A DNA stretch of 64,000 nt. Source: Gibbula magus (lineage: Eukaryota > Mollusca > Gastropoda > Trochida > Trochidae). A program made the position numbers and the translations under genes. The stretch spans positions 22,627,268-22,691,267 of the forward strand of contig OW388301.1 in assembly GCA_936450465.1 (NCBI GenBank). The letters are read 5' to 3'. Each line of letters starts with the position of its first letter. The stretch's first letter is position 1. Below the pieces are notes generated by a model, which was not told the origin of the DNA, did no database searches, and saw nothing but the letters and a program-made list of their open reading frames with translations. Shown here piece after piece: positions 21,063-33,000 of this stretch.

Positions 21063-24000
21063 ATGTCACTTATACGATGCTTGCTACGAGGTCATCAGCT
21101 GATTCGTCTGCCAGCAATACAGAGTGTTCATATTCCATCAAGAAACCAGGTGCCCCGTCAGTCGAATACTACACCTTCAATTGGCTCATGGCTTCAAACC
21201 AGATCATATGCAAAGAAATCAAAGAAGGAAAAAGGTAAATTTACTTGTCAAAATGTTGACTTCATATGCAGATCCAGTGAGGAGTTATTTTTCATCGGGG
21301 TATTTTTTGCGGAAACAAAATTCGAGAGGATATCCCCATTTACACAAGTATGCCACTAATAAATGATTAAAACACAGTCAAGTTAAAAGATATTAATAAA
21401 GGTTATATTCTGATGAATTTATATTTCACAACTTAATAAAGACAAGTGTACATTTGTTGAAAAATAAAAACAATGAGAAGTGAAGCCATTCATTGGCGCT
21501 GCGAGTGGGGAAAAGTTTTCTATGGCCAAACAGCAAATTGTTTATTAGTTTTATGACACGCTATGTGTTACTATGTGAACTTTCTATCAGTGTATATCTT
21601 TTATCATTAAAATGTTAAATTTATGTAAAATGTAAAAATTAAATAAAATATAGCATGTTTTCATTTCACATAATGCACAAAATCCAATATGGCGGATTAT
21701 GCCGACAGAACGGCCCCTTTAAGGGGTTCAAACCAGGGATGCACAAATTTTGACAATTATGACCAACACAAACAGGGCGGTTTGCCTTTATTTAATGCTT
21801 GTAATGCGTGTGTGTTTAGTTTTTCTTTTATTTTCTGTAATCGGTCAACTGATGTCTGATAGATCAATTTTCCATTCGGTCAAACTGGATTTACAACGGA
21901 CATGCAAATAAACCGATTTCTGCATCCCTGGTTCAAACCCCCTCCTTTGGAAAGATTTGGCAGGTAAATTTCATATAGACCCTGGGTGAACGCCCTCATG
22001 TCAAAATCTTTTTTGATAATTAGATAGTGTTTCTTATTTCATGCTACTTGGTAACTGATAACAAGTACCTCTTCGGGCTACCATATATTATTTATTTATT
22101 TCTACCGCTGTGATATTACAGGTGGGAAGGGAGGCGGCAAGAAGTCGATGAGTCTGACAGATGATGAGTTGGAGGGAGTTGTGGACAAATCCGCGCTTGA
22201 AACGGAGATGAAACACATCCTGGAAGAGCTGCGTGATCAGTACATCCATCAGCTGTCTCTCCGGACTACTGGCGGTAGGTACTAGATCCATCAGCTGTCT
22301 CTCCGGACTACTGGCGGTAGGTATTAGATCCATCAGCTGTCTCTCCGGACTACTGGCGGTAGGTATTAGATCCATCAGCTGTCTCTCCGGACTACTGGCG
22401 GTAGGTATTAGATCCATCAGCTGTCTCTCCGGACTACTGGCGGTAGGTATTAGATCCATCAGCTGTCTCTCCGGACTACTGGCGGTAGGTATTAGATCCA
22501 TCAGCTGTCTCTCCGGACTACTGGCGGTAGGTATTAGATCCATCAGCTGTCTCTCCGGACTACTGGCGGTAGGTATTAGATCCATCAGCTGTCTCTCCGG
22601 ACTACTGGCGGTAGGTATTAGGAGACATTTCATGTGAAAACAGTCGCCACAAGGTTTGAGAACACCCCGTATATGCGCGTGTTTCGAACCAGTTTAGCAC
22701 AGCCAAAGCCCAATAGCTGACCAATAACATCATAGTTTTTAAACGGTCGCTATTTTGAAAGCATTGGGAACAGACGAAAGGATAGATGTTTGGAGTTATT
22801 TGGATCACATCATCATAAATTAGTATTTCAACATACTAAACAGTAACAATATTATTCATATCATATGCTGTCATGTCTTCTGATACCATTGTTCACAGTT
22901 TTTGTACAATTTGATATGATATTAATAACAATGTGTCATTTTATTTATTTTGTTAAAAATTGTAGTTAGCGGATAACTACCGAGCTTCCCTTTCCTATCA
23001 AGTTTATTTCGGAGTGAAATAATTTTGTTTTGTCTCAAGGGTGTGCTCCCTGAAGCAATCACTCCCATGACATCACTGGAGGGATCTCATTATAGTTATA
23101 ATTCAACGTAATTTCGCAACATTTTGATTGAATAATTTCACAAATATATCTTCAATAAAATAACTTAAATTTCCCGTATATCGAATGTTTAAATATCCAA
23201 CTAGGTAATTCTGCAGATGACAATTACATAATTATTGCATAAACATGTGTTTTTGGATTCATCTAATGGTAGTGATAACCATCATTAGTTAATTAATGAG
23301 GCTCCGCGCACAAGAGTTCTAGCCGGTCCCATCTTTGGCCGATCACAGTCACGCTTGAAGGATGATTTTCAAAGCGGATCGCCGTGCTGATTGCGGCATT
23401 GTTAAAAAGAGTAAATTAAAATCGTCTTGATAATCAATTGCAAGTATATATTGTCTCGATTTTATGCTCAATTGATTCTGATATATAATGAACGTGGAGG
23501 TAATAATCCGTCATTCTTGAGGAAAATGCATTAAACAGGATTTTTAAGTAGTTCTCCAAACTTCATTTTTGATACTGTTTATGAATTGCAGGTGTGTTTG
23601 ACAATCTGACGGTAGCCACTGATGATGGTCGATTCCCGCTGATCCAACTGGGTCAAGTTGTACAGAAAAATCCTCAAATGCTGGTGATAAACATGGCGGC
23701 ATCTCCTCAGGTTAGTTACTCTACATCCTCGGTTACCCATGGTTTTGTATATGCTCCGTTACTCTCCACTATATCACCCATGGGAAACCTTATCAGGGGA
23801 ATCTATTCTCAAAGTATCCGCCCTTGGTCAGCGTGAAGAAGTCAGTAACCAAAGAAAATGCTCAATGGGATAAGACGGAAATGGTCAAGGGAGATAACTG
23901 GTGACGGATGGCTAACAAAATGACCTCGCGTGCTTTGCAACGAAGTGATATGAATTGTCATTGGCTCGCAGGTCCAAGCTGCGTAGCAGTTTGATTGGCT

Positions 24001-27000
24001 CACGCCGGCCAAGGGTGGGTAATTTGAGTACAGATTCTCCTGATAAGGTTTCCCATGGGTGATATAGTGGAGAGTAACAGAGCATATAAAACCATGGGTA
24101 ACCGAGGATGGTTACTCTAATGATTTATCAAATTATTTCACTAATAAGAAAGCAGCAGGTTAATGATTCATCTGTATGATCTCATCTGATGAGACATTAA
24201 TCCCATAGAAATTATGAGGAAAAATTAGCAAATACAAGAAATGTTTAGCCAAAACAAATACTTGGCCAATGCTTAAAAAACTGTGCCAAGTACAAGAAAA
24301 CCTTGGTTTATATAAATACAAGTTAAACTGGGCCAATGCATGAAAAAATTCAATGCAAAAAATCTAAAGTTTGGAACCGATTAAACTGGTACAGCGCTGA
24401 CAAGTTAGGCCTAACCATGATTAAATTTATTTGTAGAGTCCCTTAATAATATACTCATATATGATTTACTGTCACAAACTGAGTTTGAAAGTTGAGTTGT
24501 CTTATTTCAGTATATTCCAGCAGTAAAGACTGCTATAACTCAATCAGGAATGAACGTCAACCCACAACAAGATGGAACGTCTATATTTATACCTTTGCCA
24601 AAGTAAGAATCTTTCTAACAATATAAGGCTAAATTAGAAAAATGAAATGTTTCTTGGGCATCGGTAAATCACTTTTATTTGTGCGTATGACATCTTTTTA
24701 TTATCATTTGAAAAAAATAAATTAAGAAAATTTGCCACCTTTTTTTTGCTAAACCCCCAAATCCATGTTCACCAAATCAGGGATGCAGATTCAAATTTTT
24801 GCCAGTCGGACATTTCATCTTTGACCCAAAAAGACGAACCCGGAAGTAAAAAATTTTTAATGAATAAAGTATCAGAAAGTATTACTATTTGTTGGTTCTT
24901 CATTCATTGCATACTATTAAACATAACACGAAAGCAATTAACGATAACTATTTATTTATCATTAACATGCATAAAATGGTTCAAAATTTAAAATCAATGT
25001 TTACCAACTACGATTTACCGACAGTGCTAGTTTGAGCGAGTTTACACAAGCGAGTTAACAAGCAAATATGCGTCAAGATAGACGAGAATTGTTAAAATCT
25101 AAATATTTTAGATATTTAAAAATACTTACCCTACTTTTACTAGTGCATATTACCTATATGATCCGATGAAGGATTGAAAACGTGACTGAGACAGGATCCT
25201 AACGTAACTGTAGTGAAGTGTAGACAGACTGGCTCTAGGGCACGTCACTACCCGGAAGTGTAGTGCAATCCACATAGCTGCGTGCGCAGTGATATGAAAA
25301 CCTCACATTTCCTAGAGTCAGTCCGAGCGAGGTCCTAGATGCGGGGAGGTAGTTGATCCAACGATGGGTGGGTATAAACCCTAAAAGTAGGGTAAGTATT
25401 TTTAAATATCTAAAATATTTAGATTTTAACAAATTTTTAATACTTACCCTACTTTTACTAGTGCATGTTGATTCGACAGTAGGACGGAGGGAAAGGACCA
25501 ACAGCGAGGACCCCCAAAAGCACTAGTAATAGCAGGACGTGGCAACTGAGCGGAATCCTACAAACAGGAAACCCAAATCAGAAAATGAAACCACAAAAAA
25601 GGATTAAAGGAGAGATCTCGACGGTCCGAGAAATAGTCCTAAATCCATCAAGAATAACTCACCTACGACGAGGAGGGCACAGTGAGCTGCTGCGCCACTA
25701 CGAGAGGTCCAAACGACTGGAGGCCTTGTACATCCTCCACGGAGACATCTCTCAGATAATGACTCGCAAACACCGTGTTAGATTTCCAAAAGCAACCCTT
25801 CATGATGTCAGGCACGGAACAGTTCCTGTGAAGTGCCATTGTTGAAGCTAGAGCTCGAATCTCATGCGGGTTGTTTGCGCAGGGGTGAGGAATTCCTGCT
25901 GCATCGTAAGCTGTCAGGATAGTTGCCCGAAGCCATAAGGCCAACGTGTTCCGGTTTACCTCTCCCTTAGTCATAGAAGAGAAAGGAATGAACAACCTCT
26001 TCCGCCCAGCCCTCTTGTCAGTAGACCGGGAGATGTATTCCTTCAGGGCACGGACTGGGCACAAAGAGAGTTCTTCAGACTCTGACTCATCCACAATCGA
26101 AGACAACGGCGGAATCACAAACGCTCTATCAGGTTGACCAGGCAGTTGGTTTTTCGCGACAAAATCCCACAGCAAACCTAGATGCACTGAGCCATGACGC
26201 CGTTGCTCGAACCGGACCCTCGTAACATCAATAGCGTGTAGTTCACTCACTCTGGCAGCTGTTGCCAAAGAAAGTAGGAACGCCGTCTTCCTGGAGAGGT
26301 TCTCAAAAGAGGCCTCTGACAGAGGTTCATATGGAGCTCCACGAAGGTTCTTCAGGACCAGGTTCAGATCCCAAGCTGGAGGGCGAAACTTGACTTTCTG
26401 GTCCTCCAGCTTAAAGGACTTCAGCATGGCTATCAGTTCCGGAGTTTTAGAAATCTTCCTGTCTGTTTTAACAGCGAGAACTGAATTGAGGGCCGAAAGA
26501 TAGGTAGAAATCGTTCCACCCTTGAGGTGCCTCTTCGATCGAAGATGGAACAAAAAATCTGCCAGAAACTGTGGTGAAGCTGACAAAGGATCTTGCTTAT
26601 GGGATCTGCAAAAATTCTCAAACGACAGCCACTTATCATCATAAAGGGCTCTAGTTGAAGGCCGATGTGCTCCAGTAATAGCGCTGGCTACAGGCGCTGA
26701 GTACCCCTTATCCCTTAGAGTCTTCTGCAGATGGTCCAAACGCACAGATGAAATCGTTGCGGGTCTGGATGTAACTGCCGACTGTGAGGATGCAGAAGGA
26801 GGTTTGGCCACGGGGGCAACGGGTTTGGTTCTCCTTCTGCTAAAAGACGAAGTTCTGGAAACCAAGTTCTGGCCGGCCAAAAGGGCGCGACCAAAAGCAG
26901 ATTCATCATCTTGGTCTCCCTGATCTTGGCCAGAACCTTTGGCAACAGAATTGGAGGTGGAAACGCGAACGCGTCCAGACCGTCCCAAGACAGGGACAGA

Positions 27001-30000
27001 GCGTCCACTGCCCACGCCATCGGGTCTGGAAGGGGAGAGACATAAGTTGGCAACTGGTTGTTGAATCTTGTGGCGAACAAATCCATCAGAGGACGATGGT
27101 GTTGCTGACAAATCAGGGTGAAAGCTTCCGGGTTGAGCATCCACTCTGTTGGTGATGGCTTGTCCGGTCTGGACAGAGCGTCTGCCAATATGTTCCTGCA
27201 ACCCGGGATATGACGAGCCCTGATCAAAACGTGGTTGGCGTCTGCCAACTCGAACAGTTGGAAAGTCTGCTTCAATAACTGGCGCGACCGAGTCGTCCCC
27301 TGGAAATTGATCAGGTAAACCACTGTCGAGTTGTCCGAGGCTATACGAACCCGAGAGCCTCTGAGGACTCCGATCCAATGCTCGATTGCTAAGATGACTG
27401 CCTGCAACTCGAGATTGTTGCTGTGCCAACTGACTTGATGTTGCGCCCACAACCCTGCTGCCGTCCGCTGACCCAGGTGGGCTCCCCACCCTTGATGTGA
27501 AGCGTCTACAAACAGTTCGTGATGATGACTGAACTCTGTCAAAGAGACTCCTTCGCAAACATTCGATGGGATCGTCCACCACCTGAGGTAACGGTGTAGA
27601 TGCAGTGGAAGCCAAAGGCTTTCCCTGGGGTCGTCCTCTTGACAAAAAGGAATCAGAAACACTTGCAGAGGGCGCGCCATGAGACGACCTCTGAGAGTGA
27701 GGGCCTGAGCCGAAGTCAGAAGGCCTAGAAGGGACTGCCACTGACGAACCGACAAAGCCTGACGAAGACCCCGCAACGCTAAACGCTCTATCTTCTCCCA
27801 CCTGTCTGGGGGTACTCGGAGAAGATCCATGTTGGTTAAGAACAGACCTCCTATAAACGTCAGCTGCTGGGATGGGACTAGTTGCGACTTCTCTGAATTG
27901 ACAAGCCATCCCAACTGTCGCAGCAGGTCCAAGGTAAATAGGGTCTGTCTGTGTAAAACTGTTGAGTCCCCGTGGCTCATCAGGCAATCGTCTATATAGG
28001 GGTCGAACTCTATCCCCCGAAGATGGAGAAACCTGGCGATCGGAGACGTAATGCGAGTGAAAAGCCACGGGGCCGTAGAGATTCCAAACGGAAGAACCTT
28101 CCATTGATAATGTACCCCTTGGAAGAGGAATCTGAGGTACTTCCGATGATGCTTGAAAATTGGTACATGAAGGTAAGCGTCCTGAAGATCTAAACTGACC
28201 AGCCAATCGTTGGGTTGAAGCTTGGAACGCAGTAGATCCAGGGTAACCATTGTGAAATGCGGAGGCTCTGGCATATACAGATCGTTGAATAAAGCCATGT
28301 TGTGTATCATCCGCATCTTGTCTGAGTTCTTCTTCGGAACCAGGAAGATTGGGGAGTAGTATCCTGGGGAGAAGCTGGGGTCTGGGACCACCTCTATTGC
28401 TTTCTTCTCCAACAGTGTCTCGATGTTGGAAGACAACTGAACGATCTGAGTCGGCGAGTACACGCGTGACCGGGGCAGGGTGGTCAGAGGCGGAGGGTTG
28501 GAGATTGGCATTTTGTATCCAACCCTGAGGATTTCGGTGACAAAGGGATCTTCTAGGATTGTCCAGTTTGGCCAGAAGATCCCTAGTCTCCCGCCTACGG
28601 GAGTAGTTTGGTACGGGACGACTGGAGGCGGGAGAGACCAGTCGTGCATGTCCAACGCTTCAACGGCGTTTCTTGTAGGCTGGGGTCTTGGGAGTTTTTG
28701 GCTGATCGAAATCGGGGCGAGGTCTCTGAGGGATGTAGCCTCCCCTACCTGACTTGCCTCGTCCTCCACCACGAGCTCCACGTTGAGCGAGCCTGACGGA
28801 ATTGCGTCTCCCCACATAGGTTTGGTTGGCCCTAGGGTTTCTGGGGACGAAGGCTGTTGACAGAGACTTGATGGCACGAAAAGTGAAGTCTGATTGTGCC
28901 AGCGAAGCATGTTCCTTGTACACCTCCGGTATCTTGTCCGCAAAGAGGGTAGGAGTGGAGAGAGGAGCTCTTATCAGTGATTTCTTGAATTCTTCTTCCC
29001 AGATGCAGGGGGCAAGAAGACCGTTCCTACGGATAAGAGTGGTTGAAGCCATAGCCGAGCGAACGTGGTCTACAACGACTGACACAGAGTTGGACACCCA
29101 TCTAAACATTGTGGACTGGTGATCCATCCTCGATGGGTTCTCCTCCGTAAGGTCCTGCGTGAGGGCATCTGCGGCAGAGGCGATAGCTGAGAGAGGTTTC
29201 AACATCCGCTTCAACTCTCTATCCACAGACAACAACCTAACGTCTTGCACTTTATAAGAACCTTGTGGCGCATCTGACAGCCTAGAACAAGAGTCATCCT
29301 GAGGGGCACCATGGTCAAATACTTGCAGAGAGTGAACCTTGAAAGTAGCAGACGAATTCTTGGCTGGCCGAAACGTTGGGTTGAGCGACAGTTTCCTGAA
29401 CTCGTCGTCCAAAGACTCAACTGCATCCGAGACCATCGGGTGTGGAGGGATAAGTAATTCAGGCTCATGCCAGACGGCTAAAGAGGCATCAGTATCCGGG
29501 CCTGGTGATGGAGACGTTACCAGCCTGTCAGCAATCCAGGAATACACTTCTCCTAAGGGCAGATGAGTACCCTGGGGTTCGCTAGGGTCCACAGACTTAG
29601 ACGGAGATACCGGGTCATAGTAGCGGTCATCTGAGTACGTGGAGGCTGAACGACGAGGAGAAGCCTCCGACTCCAAAGTGTCTCTGATAGGAGATCTGTC
29701 ACGGAAGAGCGAGTCACTGGTGTCCTGAGCAGGCAAGCGCTCTCTTGACAAGCGATCCTTAGAACGCTGGCGCTCCTTCTCCAGAAGCTGACGCTCTTCA
29801 TCCCTGAGGCGCTGGTGCTCAGCCTCCTTGAGGCGCTGGCGCTCGTCCTCTCGGCATAGGCGCTCATCTTCCCGGCGCTGGCGCTCGTAGTTTTTCTGGC
29901 GCTGAGCTTCAATGTCCTTGAGGCGCTGGCGCTCATCTTCACGGCACAGGCGCTCGTCCTCGCGGCGCTGGCGCTCGTACCCTCTGTGGCGCAAAGCTTC

Positions 30001-33000
30001 AACCTCCTTGAGGCGTAGGCGCTCCTCATCTCGGTACCGCTCATCCCTGTGCTGGCGGTCAGAGTTCTTGTGGCGCTGGGAATCGATGTCCTTGAGGTGC
30101 TGACGCTCCTCCTCCCGGACGCGGCGGTCCTCCTCCAACCGTAAGTGTTGGCGCTCATCCTCGCGGCGCTGGCGCTCAAGCTCCTGGCGTTGAGCGTTCT
30201 CTGCACGTCGAGTGTCCTCCAGGCGCTTCTGTTCCAGACGACGCTCCTCCTGGCGTCTCCTGGTTTCCCTGAGCTCTGCTAAGCATCTTTCATCCTCCTG
30301 GCGCTCGAGGTCCTTTAGAGAAAGTTGATATCTCTCTTCTTCTTTCTCCACCTCGAGCTCCAAGCGCTGGCGCTCACCTAGGCGCTGCTGATCGTCTAGG
30401 CGCCGGCGCTCCTCAGAAGAGAGAGATTTCCTGTTGGAAGAGTCCGACAAGGGAGGGTCTGCCACCCCACTCCTGGGCCTCCTATCCGAGCGTGATACGT
30501 TCCCGATGGGCGGAGCACCAGGGTTGATCGCGTTCTCTAACTGTTCCATAGAAACACGCTGTGCCTTGGTCTTGGATGGAGCAGTATTCCCAGTAGGGGA
30601 AAGAGCATCATGAGGATGATCTCTTGCTGGAGACAACCCGTCAATGGGTTCAGAGATAACAAGAGTATCCTGGTCGAGGTCTGAAGTGGCCATCCTACAG
30701 CGTCGCTGGGTGAACCTCTTTCTCCTCGCCCTCAGGTAAGACTTGAATTCTGACGCAGAAAGATGACAACAGTGACCACACCGGGAGAGCCACTCACACG
30801 GTGTGTCCGCCAAACAGTCTGGGCAGAGGGGGTGCGGGTCCTTTGCCGACTTGGGGGATTTGCAATCAACGCAAAACACTCTCGGCATGCAAGAACGAGT
30901 TCACTGTCAACAAAAAGAGAAGCCAGTGAACATAAATAATCAAGCAAACAAAACCACCATAACATGTTAAAAGAACTTTAACATCAGAAAAGGTTGAGTA
31001 ATGAAAGCTTAATTCAAGCATGAAAAATTACAAAATTGGTAATGAAAAATTTACAAAGAAATTTTAATACCAAAAAATTAAATTCCCATGAAGAAAGAAA
31101 CAATTGAAGTAAAGAAAAACAACATTGGATACGAACTACACAGACTCAAGGTTAAAAGGGAGATAACCGCTGTGGTCAAAGTTCATACACATGGAATGTA
31201 AACACATGAAACTTTCAACAAGAATAAAATTTACAATGTAAAATTAACGACTATAAATAGCCAAGAATTTACACTCACAGTGGAAAACATAAACACAAAT
31301 CAAAATTATCCATAAATATGGATAAAATAAAAAACAAAAACGGTAAACAAAAAGTTGTGACGTCACCACAACAAATCGAGCAAGACGAAGGAGGCCGCCA
31401 TTTTGAATGGCCAGCGAAAACGTGCTCCGAAGAAAAACAACGAAAATAGCTACCAAAAACGCGTAAAAGTGTTAGAAACACGATAAAACGGTAGAGTAGG
31501 CTGCGTAGCATAAAAACAGAAGTCAAATTCCTCACGAAAGCCAATGCAAATGGCGACATGAGCGAAGAAAAACATCGTTCTCGAAGAATGAAGAAAAAAA
31601 TTCTACGACGAGGTAGGTGAAAACTACGCTTGTTACACTTCACAATACAAAAATAGAGAAAAGACATACCAATGACTAAACCACACGGTTTAGGTAGATA
31701 AATAGGTAGAAAAGAGAAAAATTCCCGTCTCAAATACACGTCCGTAATGCAGGTGCGATATAGGAAATGTGAGGTTTTCATATCACTGCGCACGCAGCTA
31801 TGTGGATTGCACTACACTTCCGGGTAGTGACGTGCCCTAGAGCCAGTCTGTCTACACTTCACTACAGTTACGTTAGGATCCTGTCTCAGTCACGTTTTCA
31901 ATCCTTCATCGGATCATATAGGTAATATGCACTAGTAAAAGTAGGGTAAGTATTAAAAATAATTATAATAATTTAATTGCACATAGTTCATCAAAAGTTC
32001 AAATCATGGACCAAATGATATTTACCTTCTAAATAATCATTTTAGATTCAAAGGAACTCGTTTTCAATAGCGATACAATTTACGTAAACTCACAACTCGG
32101 CAGAGCACGTTTGTCCAACTATTTTCCATACGACTATTTCCTATTCAAGATGTAGTTACGAATTTGAACTTATTCCAATAAGATTACTTTTATATTTTAT
32201 TTGGAGACATATTTCGCAATTGTAAATGAATAATTATAAAATAAAAAGAACTAATGTAAACGCAAGAGAAATTGGAGTTTTTAAATAAACGTACCTCTTT
32301 ATAACGTGTGTTATCATGTAAAAGCGATCGCGTGTTCGTAGCGTCATACAAACAGTGTTTGACTACATAACGTCTCGTGAAATAATATTGCTAAATATTC
32401 GTTTTTGATAGGTTTATTTATTTTGAATTTGTATAATAGCTTTACCATACATCGATATTGATCTATCATATTTTGTTACAATATGTTACCTATGTTTTAT
32501 GAACGAGATATTATTAAATTTATCGAGATTCAAAGTAGCAAAATCTTAATCTGTAACAAATTCATGAATCACCGGTACGGTGAAGCCACACGTTCATGTA
32601 ATGTTTATCTTTGAAAAAATTTGTTTACAATGCGATTTTAATGAAATCTTTTTCGTAAATAATGTTGTGAAATTGGTCATATCTTTCAGTCACTAAATGA
32701 CACTGGAAATTTCAATTAAATATCAAACGGTAAGTGTTTTTTCTGCCGACAATTATAATTTACTGAATATAATGACGATTGACGTCGTGCCTCGTGCTGT
32801 GAAGAATAAATGTGACTTCTTGACTGGATCATCATATTTCAATTTCATCAACAATTATGACCGACACAAGCAGGGCCGTTTGCCTTTATTTAATATGCTT
32901 GTAAGTTTAGTTTTCCTTTTATTTTCTGCAATCGGTCAACTGATGTCCGATAGGTTAATTTTCCATTCGGTCAAACTGGATTTACAATCGGACATGTCCG

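Larger units (their letters stand above)
25089..31960 (-). mobile_element. Full-length DIRS-type tyrosine-recombinase retrotransposon
   Basis: This is a minus-strand element of about 6.87 kb. Inverted terminal repeats of about 190 bp or more lie at 25121-25314 and 31762-31951 (CACTTCCGGGTAGTGACGTG on the right). Three overlapping ORFs run gag-like, RT/RNase H/methyltransferase-like, and tyrosine recombinase, the order known for DIRS1-like elements. An internal complementary region at about 25382-25466, just inside the 3' repeat, joins sequence complementary to both outer ends. It extends into the 30 bp outside the shared ITR at 25091-25120. There is no target duplication, as expected for recombinase-mediated insertion of a circle. 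No stop or frameshift is visible in any ORF, so it may be young. Confidence 0.93.

Noticed and set aside
22088..22637. ORFs on both strands (SSPERQLMDLIPTA and SISCLSGLLAVGIR repeats)
   Set aside because: Products of the 42-bp array over the MRRF exon 2 boundary; no independent coding evidence.
26950..28206. N-terminal half of the long DIRS recombinase frame as a separate domain
   Set aside because: It overlaps the RT/RNase H frame throughout and has low-complexity S/R/P composition; no family features are seen, so only the C-terminal part is trusted.
29553..30206. 217-codon serine/arginine-rich ORF on the minus strand
   Set aside because: Alternative-frame shadow of the repetitive coiled-coil part of the DIRS gag-like ORF.
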